This document shows positions 42,785 through 51,547 of a stretch of DNA of 64,000 nt, one piece after another. The position numbers and the translations under genes were made by a program. Each line of letters begins with the position of its first letter. Position 1 is the first letter of the stretch. The notes beneath the pieces are model-generated. The model did no database searches and had not been told where the DNA came from. It saw only the letters and a program-made list of their open reading frames with translations. The stretch is from Rhizobium cauense (lineage in GTDB: Bacteria > Pseudomonadota > Alphaproteobacteria > Rhizobiales > Rhizobiaceae), in the NCBI RefSeq assembly GCF_019511525.1, contig NZ_JAEUAT010000028.1, positions 1-64,000 on the forward strand, written 5' to 3'.

Positions 42785-43989
42785 TCGCGTGCTGTAAGTG
42801 TTCGCGTACGTCGATCGAGCATCAGCAGTACTGGAGCAATCACCGCAATTACAGCAAACAGGGTGAAGGCCTGAAGGTAGTGGGCACCGTCGCCGGCTAT
42901 GATGTGTAGCGAGGCCGGTCCAAGGCCGGCACCAAACGTCAAAGCCATGTAGTTGACACCGAAGAGCTTGCCGAAGCTTCGCATTCCGAAGCGTTTTGCC
43001 AGAAGATAACCGATAGCATCACCCTCCGCTCCGGTGGCAAGGCCAAAGAAAACGGCGCTGACATAAACAAGGACCAGGTTCTCGGAATTCAATAATATGA
43101 GATGACCAACAGCGGGCGACATAAAGGCCAGACTGGTCAATGGAACCGGGGGCAGCCTGTCGAGCAATGCGCCGAAGCCGAGACGCATGGCGATGAAGGC
43201 GAGACCTACAAGACTCATGACAAAGGCCGCGTTCGCCGGATCGGCGCCACGATCCGCCAGTACGACAGGGAGTGAAATGGAACCGGCCGCTGCAGCGAAG
43301 TAGTTGAGAAAGAAGGCGCCGAGCATCAACCAGAAGCTCGCTGTCTCCGCCGCCTGGCGAACCGTGTGGCCCTCACCGCCCGAGCCATCCGGCTCCCGGC
43401 GTGCGGGTGGATCGCGAATGACAAAGAGCGCGACGGGAAGTGTTACTGCCATTGACATCAGACCCGCGGCGACGAATGCAACGCGCCAGCCCAATTCGGA
43501 AATCAGGAATGCGAGGAAGGGAGGAACGGTCGCAATCCCAAGCCCGACAAAGGCTAGCATCGCACCCAATGCGAGGCCGCGTCTGGTGGAGAACCATCCG
43601 ACGACCACATAGGTGTAGGGTACGCCGGTCTGTGCCGCGCCCATGAGGCTCGCCACGACGACCGCCACGATGAACGTCGCCAAGCTCTGCGGCACAGTCC
43701 CGACACCGACAAGGCCAATGGCCATTGACACGGATGACACGACAAGCACCCGGCGTGGACCAAATCGATCTGTCAGGGCCCCGACTACAGGCGACATCAG
43801 ACCATTTACGATGGCAATCGGTGCGACCACGGCGGCCACGACGGTCCGATCCCAATGAGTATCCGCGGTGATTGGTACAATGAAAACGCTGAAGCCATAG
43901 ATCAGAATGATCCCGATGCTGAAATACATCCCCGCGCCTGAACCAAGCACGATCGCAATCCGCCTGGTACGCCCCGCCGTCGTGTCCAT
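42781..43989 (-). CDS. MFS transporter (monocarboxylate/oxalate-formate antiporter type)
   Basis: A 402-residue, 12-helix transporter. Seen: GAGMYFSIGIILIYGFSVFIVPI, the loop GALTDRFGPRRVLVV between helices 2 and 3 (the MFS A motif), and the matching LLDRLPPVPLTSLAF in the second half. The MCT-type N-terminus and R-R-A-L-G style segment in GWFSTRRGLALGAMLAFVGLGIATVPP point to organic-anion transport. The ATG at 43989 is chosen because the protein similarity starts there, although no strong ribosome site is visible; a GTG at 44031 is the alternative. Confidence 0.83.
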   Translation of the reverse strand: MDTTAGRTRRIAIVLGSGAGMYFSIGIILIYGFSVFIVPITADTHWDRTVVAAVVAPIAIVNGLMSPVVGALTDRFGPRRVLVVSSVSMAIGLVGVGTVPQSLATFIVAVVVASLMGAAQTGVPYTYVVVGWFSTRRGLALGAMLAFVGLGIATVPPFLAFLISELGWRVAFVAAGLMSMAVTLPVALFVIRDPPARREPDGSGGEGHTVRQAAETASFWLMLGAFFLNYFAAAAGSISLPVVLADRGADPANAAFVMSLVGLAFIAMRLGFGALLDRLPPVPLTSLAFMSPAVGHLILLNSENLVLVYVSAVFFGLATGAEGDAIGYLLAKRFGMRSFGKLFGVNYMALTFGAGLGPASLHIIAGDGAHYLQAFTLFAVIAVIAPVLLMLDRRTRTLTARD

Positions 43990-44155
43990 ATCCAGAGTGT
44001 GCCCTTGTTGGCGGGTTGTCGGAGGCCGCACTCCGATCTCAGGAAGAGTGGTGACGGATCGCGGATAGCTTCACCAAATTTCCCTTATCTTAACCAGCCT
44101 CGCAAGCGCAGCCGCGTTAGAATTTGCGTATTCACCTCGCGAACAACAGGAGGCA

Positions 44156-45013
44156 ATGATGTCGCACGAGCAAAGGACCTCTCTTCAACCGAACGACCCT
44201 GAGCGCCGCGCCGTTCTTTGCGCCGCGGGAGGCGTTGCTCTCGGCGGAATTGCCGCCGCACTGATCGGCAATGCGACTGCGTCCGCCGAGGAAAGGCCAC
44301 TAGCAACACGCGCTCCGGGATCGCTCGGCGCCCGTCTCCAGGGCGTACAGCACTTCGGCCTGACGGTGCAGAACATGGAACGCGCCTATGAGTTCTACAC
44401 GGCGGTGCTCGGCGGAACCGAAGTCTTCCGTCACGGCGATTTTCAAGGCGATGCCGTGCAGAACACGCTGCTTGCCGACCAGGAAATCCTTGCCAACCAA
44501 CTTGGCGTAAATCCGCGCACGATCGGCGTTCCTGATCTTAGAGGCGGCTCTCAACGCCTCGACGTGCGGTTCATCCAGTTCGACAACGTTGTCATCGAGC
44601 TGTTGCAATACCGTGATGCAGACCAACCGATGGGTGGCCCAAAGGCCTTCGCCGAGCCAGTCGAGCACATGAGCCCGGCCTTCCCGCGAATGATGCACAT
44701 CTGCTTCCATGTCGGAGACGATGTCGACTTCAACCAGTTTATCGCCGATCTAGAGGCGGAGTCCGCACGACGCGGCATGACTCAGGTGCGAGCAAACCGC
44801 ATCATTCGCGTTTCGACTGAAGAGGAACGAAAGGCGGCCCCCATAAACGCCAACACCAACAAGGTGACCGTCGCGCCATCGGACGGCTGGGAACTGATTT
44901 ATTGCAAGGGGCCCGAAGGTGAACAACTGGAGTTTGTGAAGGCCCTCGGACCTGTGAAAAAGCGGTTCGCCGATGCACTGGCGGCGCATTTGCAACTTGC
45001 CAGCGCGAAGTAA
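44156..45013 (+). CDS. Exported VOC-family (glyoxalase/dioxygenase fold) protein
   Basis: A 285-residue protein. The N-terminus DPERRAVLCAAGGVALGGIAAALIGNATASA is a Tat-type signal (twin arginine, hydrophobic core, A-x-A). The rest is two VOC beta-alpha modules: GVQHFGLTVQNMERAYEFYTAVLG with the metal-ligand His, VVIELLQYRDADQ, MHICFHVGDDVDFNQFIADLE and WELIYCKGPEGEQLEFVKAL with a final Glu. AGGAGG precedes a double ATG. VOC enzymes act on lactoylglutathione, catechols or antibiotics; the substrate here is unknown. Tat export implies a folded, metal-bearing protein in the periplasm. Confidence 0.82.
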   Translation: MMSHEQRTSLQPNDPERRAVLCAAGGVALGGIAAALIGNATASAEERPLATRAPGSLGARLQGVQHFGLTVQNMERAYEFYTAVLGGTEVFRHGDFQGDAVQNTLLADQEILANQLGVNPRTIGVPDLRGGSQRLDVRFIQFDNVVIELLQYRDADQPMGGPKAFAEPVEHMSPAFPRMMHICFHVGDDVDFNQFIADLEAESARRGMTQVRANRIIRVSTEEERKAAPINANTNKVTVAPSDGWELIYCKGPEGEQLEFVKALGPVKKRFADALAAHLQLASAK

Positions 45014-45105
45014 GCACAGCAGGCGCCAGCATCACTTTGCAAGCCATCGGCGAATTTGGCCAGCGGCCGATTTGACCGCGGCCGAGCGAGATAAGGAGAC
45101 ACGAC

Positions 45106-45534
45106 ATGATCACAGCACTGCGGCTGCAAACTTCAGCGCTTCTTCTCGGCACCCTGCTTGCAGGAGCCGTTTTTCAAACAGACGCACGCGCACAGGAGGG
45201 TCCGGGTCAGGGCTACGCCAAAATTGCCAGCGGAGCTTATTCGATCGTGGCAGAAGTCCGTGCTAAACCGGGCAAGGAGGCCGAGCTGCGGGCCATCACA
45301 CTTCCGCTCATCGATCTTGTCCGCGGCGATCCCGCAAACCTCGTCTATTTTCTCCAGGAGAGCCGCGAGACCCCCGGACACTTCATCTTCTACGAGATAT
45401 TCGCCAACGAGGCCGACTTCGAGGCTCACAACGCAATGCCCTATGTGAGGGAGTGGTTTGCCAAGCTCCCCGAACTCGCCGAGGGCGGCGTGAAGGTGAT
45501 GCGAATGCAGATCCTGACGCCAGCTAGCGACTAG
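45106..45534 (+). CDS. Exported antibiotic-biosynthesis-monooxygenase-fold protein
   Basis: A 142-residue protein with a Sec signal peptide (MITALRLQTSALLLGTLLAGAVFQTDARA) and an ABM ferredoxin-like domain: YSIVAEVRAKPGKEAELRAITLPLIDLVRGDPANLVYFLQES, then HFIFYEIFANEADFEAHNAMPYVREWFAKLPELAEGGVKV. The family holds quinol monooxygenases (YgiN) and heme-handling proteins. It lies 93 bases after the VOC gene in the same direction; both are predicted to be exported. A second ABM gene is found at 60.7 kb. Confidence 0.82.
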   Translation: MITALRLQTSALLLGTLLAGAVFQTDARAQEGPGQGYAKIASGAYSIVAEVRAKPGKEAELRAITLPLIDLVRGDPANLVYFLQESRETPGHFIFYEIFANEADFEAHNAMPYVREWFAKLPELAEGGVKVMRMQILTPASD

Positions 45535-45650
45535 CGCCCCCACCAAGCCATACATCGATGAACGAAAGCCATCGCGAATTGCGGAGAGCAGGTGTCCCGC
45601 ACGACGAAAAGCTTTGCGTGCGACACCGCCAATCAGGAGGGAGTTTCGAT

Positions 45651-46370
45651 ATGAGACTGGAAGGCAAGGTTGCACTGGTCACAGGGGCTGCTGGCGGTAT
45701 CGGCTTCGCCGTCTCAGAACTATTCTGCAACGAGGGCGCTATTGTCGTCGCCGGCGACATCAAGCCGCCCGAGCAACCGTACCCCAAAGGCGTCGAAGCA
45801 ATGACGCTTGATGTGACCAGCGAAGAGCAGTGGGCAACGGTCGTGGGCGCCATCGTCCGAAAGCATGGCCGCCTGGACGTACTGGTAAATAACGCCGGCA
45901 TTATCGCTTACGAGCCACTCGACAAGCTGGAGATGAAAGACTGGCTGAAGATGATTGGCGTCGACCAGACTGGCGTCTTCCTCGGCATGCGGGAAGCCGT
46001 TCGTGTCATGCGCAAGCAGCAGGCGGGTTCGATCGTCAACATTTCCTCGATATGGGGCAGTGCCGCAGTTGCCGGTGCGCACTCGTACCATGCTGCCAAA
46101 GGCGCTGTTCGCAACATGTCCAAGAACGCAGCGATGACATATGTATCCGATGGCATCAGGGTAAACTCCGTGCATCCGGGCTTCATTCATACACCGTTGA
46201 CGGACGCGCAGGCGTCAGAGCTCAACGATGCTGTCATCGCCATGACGCCGATGAAACGTGGCGGCAAGCCGGTCGAGATCGCCTATGGCTGCCTGTATCT
46301 GGCTTCGGAGGAGGCAAGCTACGTGACTGGCGTCGAACTCAATATCGACGGCGGCTATCTCGCCCAGTAG
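45651..46370 (+). CDS. Short-chain dehydrogenase/reductase
   Basis: A 239-residue classical SDR. The cofactor motif is TGAAGGIG (about residues 12-19), then NNAG, and the catalytic Ser (NISSIWG), Tyr and Lys (YHAAK) are present, with the end YVTGVELNIDGGYLAQ. The Asp at the end of the second strand (VAGDI) favours NAD(H). AGGAGGGA precedes the ATG at 45651; the open frame upstream is not used. Third gene of the VOC-ABM-SDR group, which probably is one transcript. Confidence 0.87.
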   Translation: MRLEGKVALVTGAAGGIGFAVSELFCNEGAIVVAGDIKPPEQPYPKGVEAMTLDVTSEEQWATVVGAIVRKHGRLDVLVNNAGIIAYEPLDKLEMKDWLKMIGVDQTGVFLGMREAVRVMRKQQAGSIVNISSIWGSAAVAGAHSYHAAKGAVRNMSKNAAMTYVSDGIRVNSVHPGFIHTPLTDAQASELNDAVIAMTPMKRGGKPVEIAYGCLYLASEEASYVTGVELNIDGGYLAQ

Positions 46371-46708
46371 CGCAAGGCGCATGCGGGTCAACGTGGTCGG
46401 TTTTTCGCGAAAGCGGCTAAGGCGTACCCGATCGAGCAGACAACAATCCTTACAAACGTCTGCCTGTCGGGCGTGTCAAAACGCAGACAACGGTGGTCCT
46501 CAAACCCGGCACAGGGGATGATAGTAAGTGTCGAACGCAGCATATTTTTCCGGAGCTTAACCGCATTTAACAACTGCGATGGCTTCACAGCAGTATGGTT
46601 TGCGGTGGCGGCTTGATCGGTCGCAATTCCAATGCGGAACCTTGCCCGGCGGCGCGATCCGAAACGGATGCACCGAGCTTCGGGCGGGGCCAGACGCTCC
46701 CTTAAGCA
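46371..46708. other. Intergenic stretch before the second MFS gene
   Basis: No conserved frame or clear hairpin was found. It is likely to hold the promoter of the MFS gene at 46709. Confidence 0.4.
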
Positions 46709-47953
46709 ATGGAGGCCAACATGCACGGCAAAGCCTTTGAAGCCCAATGCGCGGCCGTAAAAGTGCATTGCACTGATCCTCAGCAACGGCAGAAAGCGGG
46801 TTTGACGCTCTTTGCGCTTGCGCTTGGGAGTTTCTGCATCGGCACATCCGAATTCGCAAGCATGGGGATACTGCAACTCTTTTCGGCGAGCCTTGAGGTA
46901 GATCTGCCCGCCGCCACGAACGCGATAACTGCATATGCGTTTGGCGTCGTTATCGGCGCGCCACTCGTCACACTTGCCGCAGCCCGGTTAAATAGAAGAA
47001 CTTTGCTTCTGTTGCTCATGATACTCTTCGTGTGCGGAAACATCCTATCAGCCTTGGCAACAGGCCTCGGAACGTTTGCGGTGGCCCGCTTTATCAGCGG
47101 CTTGCCTCAAGGCGCCTACTTCGGAGCAGGCGCGGTCGTCGCATCGTACATCGTTGGCCCTGGACATGGAGGGAAGGCATTTGCACTCGTGATGACCGGC
47201 CTGACGGTCGCCACGATTGTCGGGTCACCACTCGCCACCTTCCTTGGTCAGACGCTTGGATGGAGGAACACTTACCTGGCGGTCGCGGCACTAGGAGTGC
47301 TGTCCGTCGCGACGTTGTGGTTATGGCTTCCCAGGACGAATTCCTTGAATGGCGGTTCGGTCGCGGGGGAACTCAGTTCGCTTGGTAAGTCTTCGGTTTG
47401 GTTGATGATGCTGGTAGCCGCGCTCGGGGTAGCGAGCATCTTTGCCGTCTATACCTTTATTGGTGCCTTTGTCACCGACGTGGTCGCCATGGATCCAGTA
47501 TGGATTCCAATTGCCCTGGCCTTGTTCGGTATCGGCATGACAGCAGGGAATCTGCTTGGAGGCAGAATCGCCGATGTGCACCCGGCCCGTGGCATTGTTA
47601 TCGGCTTCGGAAGCGCCATCATCGTACTCGCTGTTGTGGCCAGCTTCGGCTCTAACGTCCCGACGCTGTTCGTCGGATTGTTTTGCATTGGAGCGACAAT
47701 GATGACAGCGATACCGACAATCCAGGTCCGCCTCACACGGCTTGCGCCGGAGGCCCCAACCCTGATGGGCGCAATGAACCTTGCCGCTCTCAATGTCGCG
47801 AATGCCATCGGCGCTTGGGGGGGTGGGCTTGCAGTGGCGAGTGGCTTCGGTTTGCTGTCTGCGGTATGGGCAGGGTTTTGCCTCACTCTCCTGGGGCTAG
47901 GGGTATTTGCAGTGATCGCGCGTGGAAGCCCACGCATGGCTTCCGCCCATTGA
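46709..47953 (+). CDS. MFS exporter, DHA1 family (AraJ/PbuE-like)
   Basis: A 414-residue, 12-helix drug:H+ antiporter. Seen: LTLFALALGSFCIGTSEFASMGILQLFSASL, the opening typical of AraJ/YdhP/PbuE proteins, GAPLVTLAAARLNRRTLLLLLM (motif A) and GLPQGAYFGAGAVVASYIVGPGHGGKAFALVMTGLTVATIVGSPLATFLGQTLGWRNTYLAVA (motif C region). Typical substrates are sugars, purines or drugs. A long, soluble, cysteine-bearing N-terminal extension (about 28 residues) is unusual; a later start is possible. Its role beside redox genes could be efflux of a toxic product. Confidence 0.85.
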   Translation: MEANMHGKAFEAQCAAVKVHCTDPQQRQKAGLTLFALALGSFCIGTSEFASMGILQLFSASLEVDLPAATNAITAYAFGVVIGAPLVTLAAARLNRRTLLLLLMILFVCGNILSALATGLGTFAVARFISGLPQGAYFGAGAVVASYIVGPGHGGKAFALVMTGLTVATIVGSPLATFLGQTLGWRNTYLAVAALGVLSVATLWLWLPRTNSLNGGSVAGELSSLGKSSVWLMMLVAALGVASIFAVYTFIGAFVTDVVAMDPVWIPIALALFGIGMTAGNLLGGRIADVHPARGIVIGFGSAIIVLAVVASFGSNVPTLFVGLFCIGATMMTAIPTIQVRLTRLAPEAPTLMGAMNLAALNVANAIGAWGGGLAVASGFGLLSAVWAGFCLTLLGLGVFAVIARGSPRMASAH

Positions 47954-48419
47954 GGCAAAGCTCGTTGCGGAAATCTGTGTGATCGCGTGTCGATTACGCT
48001 TCCAAGGTCACTCGAGAGAGGTTTGCATGCAGGAGCAGTATCATCGGGTGGGGGTCCACTGCCTCGGGAAAGGTTTAGCGGCGAAAAAAATCTCCGCACC
48101 CGTGGTCTTTATGGTTCGATATCGCATGCGTGCCATCGCCTCCCCCTCAGATGTTGGGTATTCTGCCAAGCCCTCCTCCCCCTGGAGTTCCGATGATTGT
48201 GAAGCAGATCCCTGAGGATGCACCAGGAAGGTTTTCCTTACGCCACTCATTTGACCCTGCGCGAACAGACTGGCTTGTTGAAACCGATTTAACCAAACTG
48301 AGAGGACGTGGCGCTACCCGACACTCTTGTCTTGCGCCAATCCGGCGATCTCAAGCAAGAAGGGCCACTGTTGTGGCCCATCCTGTAACTGGATCTCCGT
48401 ACGATGCCTGCGACGTCGA
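47954..48419. other. Intergenic stretch, nothing assigned
   Basis: Two genes end here, facing each other. Frames in this 466-base stretch are short and rich in Pro, Ser and Arg, without ribosome sites. No clear terminator or repeat was found. Confidence 0.45.
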
Positions 48420-49790
48420 TCAATGCGCGACGAGTACCATCTTCTGGTTTACCAACTCCTTGATCCCCGCGCCTGCGAGTTCACGACCGTAGCCGGACCT
48501 TTTTACCCCACCGAAGGGAAGCTCTGGACCAGTAAAGGAGGATGTATTGATCCACACGGACCCGGTCTCGACTTGCGAAGCCAGGGTTTTCGCGCGTTCG
48601 ACGTTGGCGGTGAAAATGGCACCTGAGAGGCCGAAATTGGAGTCGTTTGCTATTCTCACGACGTCGTCATCGCTCTTGATCACATGTACCTGTGCCACGG
48701 GTCCGAAGAACTCCTCGAAATAAGCGGGATTATCCCGTGATACCTCGGTGAGGATGGTCGGCTTGTAGTACGCGCCCGGTCCGTCGATCACCGTTCCGCC
48801 GACCAGGACTTTGGCCCCGGCCTTGACCGCACGCTCGACCTGTCCGGCGATGTCGTCACGGGCTCCAATCGAAGACATTGGTCCCAATCCGACGGTTTCA
48901 TCCATAGGATCGCCAATCTTGGTGCCTGTAAACTTGTCGGCAAGCTTGGTGACGAATTCGTCGGCGACCTTCTCATGGATGAGGAAACGCTTCGCGCCAT
49001 TGCAGACCTGACCGCAGCCGCGCAGCCTAGCCTCGGCTCCTGCGGCGACTGCTTTGTCCACGTCCGCATCGTCGAGGACGACAAAGACGTCACTGCCACC
49101 GAGTTCCATCACTGATTTCTTGAGGTTCTTGCCTGCGTTCGCCGCCACGATGCTACCTGCCCCCTCCGAACCGGTGAGCGCTACGCCCTGCACGCGATCG
49201 TCAGCGATGAGTTTTGAAATCTGCTCACCCGTCGCAAAGATGTTCGTCCAGGCTCCCTCAGGTGCGCCAGCCTCACTAAGTAGCTCCTCGAATGCTACGG
49301 CCGCCTGGGGGACCATACTGGCATGCTTTGCGAGAACAGGATTGCCGACCGCAAGGTTCGGTCCGGCAACACGGATAAGCTGGTAGAATGGAAAATTCCA
49401 GGGCTCGACGGCGACGACAACGCCGATCGGATGATACTCCAGCCACGCCTCACCCTTCGGTGTTGTTACCTTCTCACGAGCGAGAAAAGTCTCAGCGTTG
49501 TCGGCATAGTACTGGGCGATGTCGGCGGTGATCCGCACTTCAGTCCGCGCCTCATTTATTCGTTTTCCCATTTCCAGTGTGAGGATGCGCGCCAGGTCGT
49601 CCACGCGTCCGCGCACCAGTTCGGCAAAACGGCTCAGGACTTTGAGCCGGGATGCTCTGTCGCCCTTGCACCAGGGCGACTTATAGAGCGATTGTGCAAG
49701 GGCGAGCGCCCTTTCGATTTCCTCGTCGCTGTGGTTGTTGAATGTCTTGAGGACCTTGCCGGTCGCCGGATTTACGCTCTGGTAAGCCAT
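48420..49790 (-). CDS. NAD(P)-dependent aldehyde dehydrogenase, succinate-semialdehyde type
   Basis: A 456-residue enzyme that oxidises an aldehyde to the acid. The start MAYQSVNPATGKVLKTF, the cofactor part PWNFPFYQ and TGSEGAGSIVAANAGKNLKKSVMELGGSDVFVVLDDAD (with the general base Glu in MELGG), and the catalytic Cys in GQVCNGAKRF are all seen. The length of about 456 and short N-terminus fit the GabD/Sad-like bacterial group. AAGGAG precedes the ATG. Last gene of a three-gene minus-strand operon with a GlcG/HbpS protein and an SDR. Confidence 0.9.
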   Translation of the reverse strand: MAYQSVNPATGKVLKTFNNHSDEEIERALALAQSLYKSPWCKGDRASRLKVLSRFAELVRGRVDDLARILTLEMGKRINEARTEVRITADIAQYYADNAETFLAREKVTTPKGEAWLEYHPIGVVVAVEPWNFPFYQLIRVAGPNLAVGNPVLAKHASMVPQAAVAFEELLSEAGAPEGAWTNIFATGEQISKLIADDRVQGVALTGSEGAGSIVAANAGKNLKKSVMELGGSDVFVVLDDADVDKAVAAGAEARLRGCGQVCNGAKRFLIHEKVADEFVTKLADKFTGTKIGDPMDETVGLGPMSSIGARDDIAGQVERAVKAGAKVLVGGTVIDGPGAYYKPTILTEVSRDNPAYFEEFFGPVAQVHVIKSDDDVVRIANDSNFGLSGAIFTANVERAKTLASQVETGSVWINTSSFTGPELPFGGVKRSGYGRELAGAGIKELVNQKMVLVAH

Positions 49791-49924
49791 GTCACATTCT
49801 CCTTTGGGTGTCAGGGTTGGAAAACGACCGGTCCTGGAAACGTTGGGCGTGGTCGCGCAGCGACACGATCCGCCAAGAGCCGTGGTCGGTTGAGCTGCAT
49901 CTGCCGCGGAGTTAAATACGCCGA

Positions 49925-50665
49925 TTAGAATTCCTGCGCTGTGGGCCGCAGAACGATTTCGTTGATGTCCACGTCATCCGGCTGTTCGATTGCGAACGTG
50001 ATCGCCCTTGCGACGGAGCTGGCGGGGATCGCCGACTCGTAGAATTCCATGACCGCGCCCTGCGATGTGCCGCTGGTAGAATGCTTGAGATCGCTCTCGA
50101 CAGCGCCTGGCTCGATCGAGGTCACTCTGATCTTGCTGCCGATCTCCTGGCGCAACCCCTCGGAGATGGCCCGAACAGCAAATTTGGTTCCGGAGTAGAC
50201 GGTACCGCCTGGTGCGAAAACCTTTACGCCCGCGACAGAGCTGATGTTGATGATGTGGCCTGTCCCCTGTTTGATGAACATAGGCAGAACCGCAGCGATG
50301 CCGTAAAGGGTTCCTCGGAGATTGACGTCGATCATTGCGTCCCATTCATCCGTGTTTACTTCCGCCATCGGGCGGATGGGCATCAGGCCGGCATTGTTGA
50401 TCAGCACATCCAGCTTTCCGAAATCGGATGCAGCCGCATCCACGACCGATTTGAACTGATCCTTGTTGGCTACATCCAGCTCGTAGGCTTTCGCCTTGCC
50501 ACCGGATGAGGAAATCCTGGAGACGACTTCTTCGAGTTTGCCACGCCTGCGTGCGGCGATGGCGACCCTTGCCCCTTTCGATGCAAGCATCTGGGCGGTC
50601 TCTGCACCCAGTCCCGTACCACCACCGGTGATGAGCACAACCTTTCCTTCGATGTTGGTTGTCAT
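49925..50665 (-). CDS. Short-chain dehydrogenase/reductase (YdfG-like)
   Basis: A 246-residue classical SDR: TGGGTGLGAETAQML cofactor motif (about 13-20), ARRRGKLEEV after strand 2 whose arginines favour NADP(H), NNAG, and catalytic Ser (NISSVAG), Tyr and Lys (YSGTK). The end DVDINEIVLRPTAQEF is characteristic of YdfG-type serine/3-hydroxy acid dehydrogenases. AAAGGAG precedes the ATG. The aldehyde it could feed to the dehydrogenase downstream is unknown. Confidence 0.87.
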   Translation of the reverse strand: MTTNIEGKVVLITGGGTGLGAETAQMLASKGARVAIAARRRGKLEEVVSRISSSGGKAKAYELDVANKDQFKSVVDAAASDFGKLDVLINNAGLMPIRPMAEVNTDEWDAMIDVNLRGTLYGIAAVLPMFIKQGTGHIINISSVAGVKVFAPGGTVYSGTKFAVRAISEGLRQEIGSKIRVTSIEPGAVESDLKHSTSGTSQGAVMEFYESAIPASSVARAITFAIEQPDDVDINEIVLRPTAQEF

Positions 50666-50707
50666 CTTCCTTGCTCCTTTCCTGAAGCTCCAAATTGTGT
50701 CGGCTGC

Positions 50708-51127
50708 TTAAACGTTCATGACGGATACAGCGGCTTGAGTGACAGCAATGTCCTGCTCCACCGATCCAGCACTTGCCCCTACGGCACCGATCAGCTGCCC
50801 ATCGCGAACGACAGGAAGGCCGCCGCCGAAGATGACGACGTTGCCGTCATTGCTCTGATCTATGCCGAAAAGCGGTGCGCCGGGCTGAGCGAGCTCTGCC
50901 AGGTAATCGGTTTTCTTGTCGAATAGCCTCGAGGTCACCGCCTTCTTGATTGCCAGGTCGATACTGCCGATCAGAGCGTCGTCCTGACGGACGAAGGCGA
51001 TCAAATGTCCACCGGCGTCGACCACTGCAATATTATAGGCGATACCAAATTCAGCGGCCTTAGCTTCCGACGCTGACAACATCAGCTTGGCATCATCCAG
51101 AGTGAGAGTAGCGATAAGCCTGGTCAT
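50708..51127 (-). CDS. GlcG/HbpS-family protein
   Basis: A 139-residue protein of the DUF336 (GlcG/HbpS) family: LTLDDAKLMLSASEAKAAEFGIAYNIAVVDAGGHLIAFVRQDDALIGSIDLAIKKAVTS and GGGLPVVRDGQLIGAVGASAGSVEQDIAVTQAA. HbpS from Streptomyces binds heme and senses redox stress; other members sit in glycolate and diol pathways. The ATG at 51127 with GAGG upstream starts the family domain and leaves no signal peptide. It heads the operon that also makes the SDR and aldehyde dehydrogenase. In that setting it may be a helper in aldehyde or diol use. Confidence 0.86.
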   Translation of the reverse strand: MTRLIATLTLDDAKLMLSASEAKAAEFGIAYNIAVVDAGGHLIAFVRQDDALIGSIDLAIKKAVTSRLFDKKTDYLAELAQPGAPLFGIDQSNDGNVVIFGGGLPVVRDGQLIGAVGASAGSVEQDIAVTQAAVSVMNV

Positions 51128-51460
51128 CTCGCATCCTCGGAATATCCGATGACGGCACATTGCCCGAGCGAACCTTAAGTACATTCTGGAGAGCGGGGGT
51201 GTTCGGACGGTGCCGCCGTTCGAACTGGATGCAGGCTAACATCTGATCGCGTCGATGCACGCTAAACGCCGTCAATGCGTGCGAAATCCGGCATGTCGTT
51301 GCTCATGCTCAATTTGCACGGCGCCTGTCATTAAAAATTTGCGCGCTCCGCCGCCAATAGCGCGCGCCGCCCGACAAATGAGGATCGTATCGTTGTTTTC
51401 GAAAACGGCCCCGTCCGCAATCATCGATAACTCCACTGTTCACTGCATTTCGCTATGATA
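51128..51460. other. Divergent intergenic stretch before the TrxR-like fusion gene
   Basis: Holds the promoters of the GlcG/HbpS operon and of the fusion gene at 51548. No gene-like frame is evident. The main structure is the inverted repeat at 51461-51485 just beyond it. Confidence 0.4.
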
Positions 51461-51485
51461 AGCGCTGTTTAACAGGCAGCGCTTC
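51461..51485. promoter_or_regulatory. Inverted repeat upstream of the TrxR-like fusion gene
   Basis: AAGCGCTG (51461-51468) and CAGCGCTT (51478-51485) are perfect 8-bp arms 9 bases apart, 62 bases before the ATG. A fit operator for a dimeric regulator, possibly the STAND protein downstream. Confidence 0.5.
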
Positions 51486-51547
51486 GCGAGCACGCGTAGG
51501 CTTTCCCGATCAAGCCCGCTGCGCGGGCTGCGACCGAGGTCTTCCTG

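Noticed and set aside
47954..48492. Several small plus-strand frames between the MFS and aldehyde dehydrogenase genes
   Set aside because: Low-complexity Pro/Ser/Arg frames that run into the antisense of the dehydrogenase.
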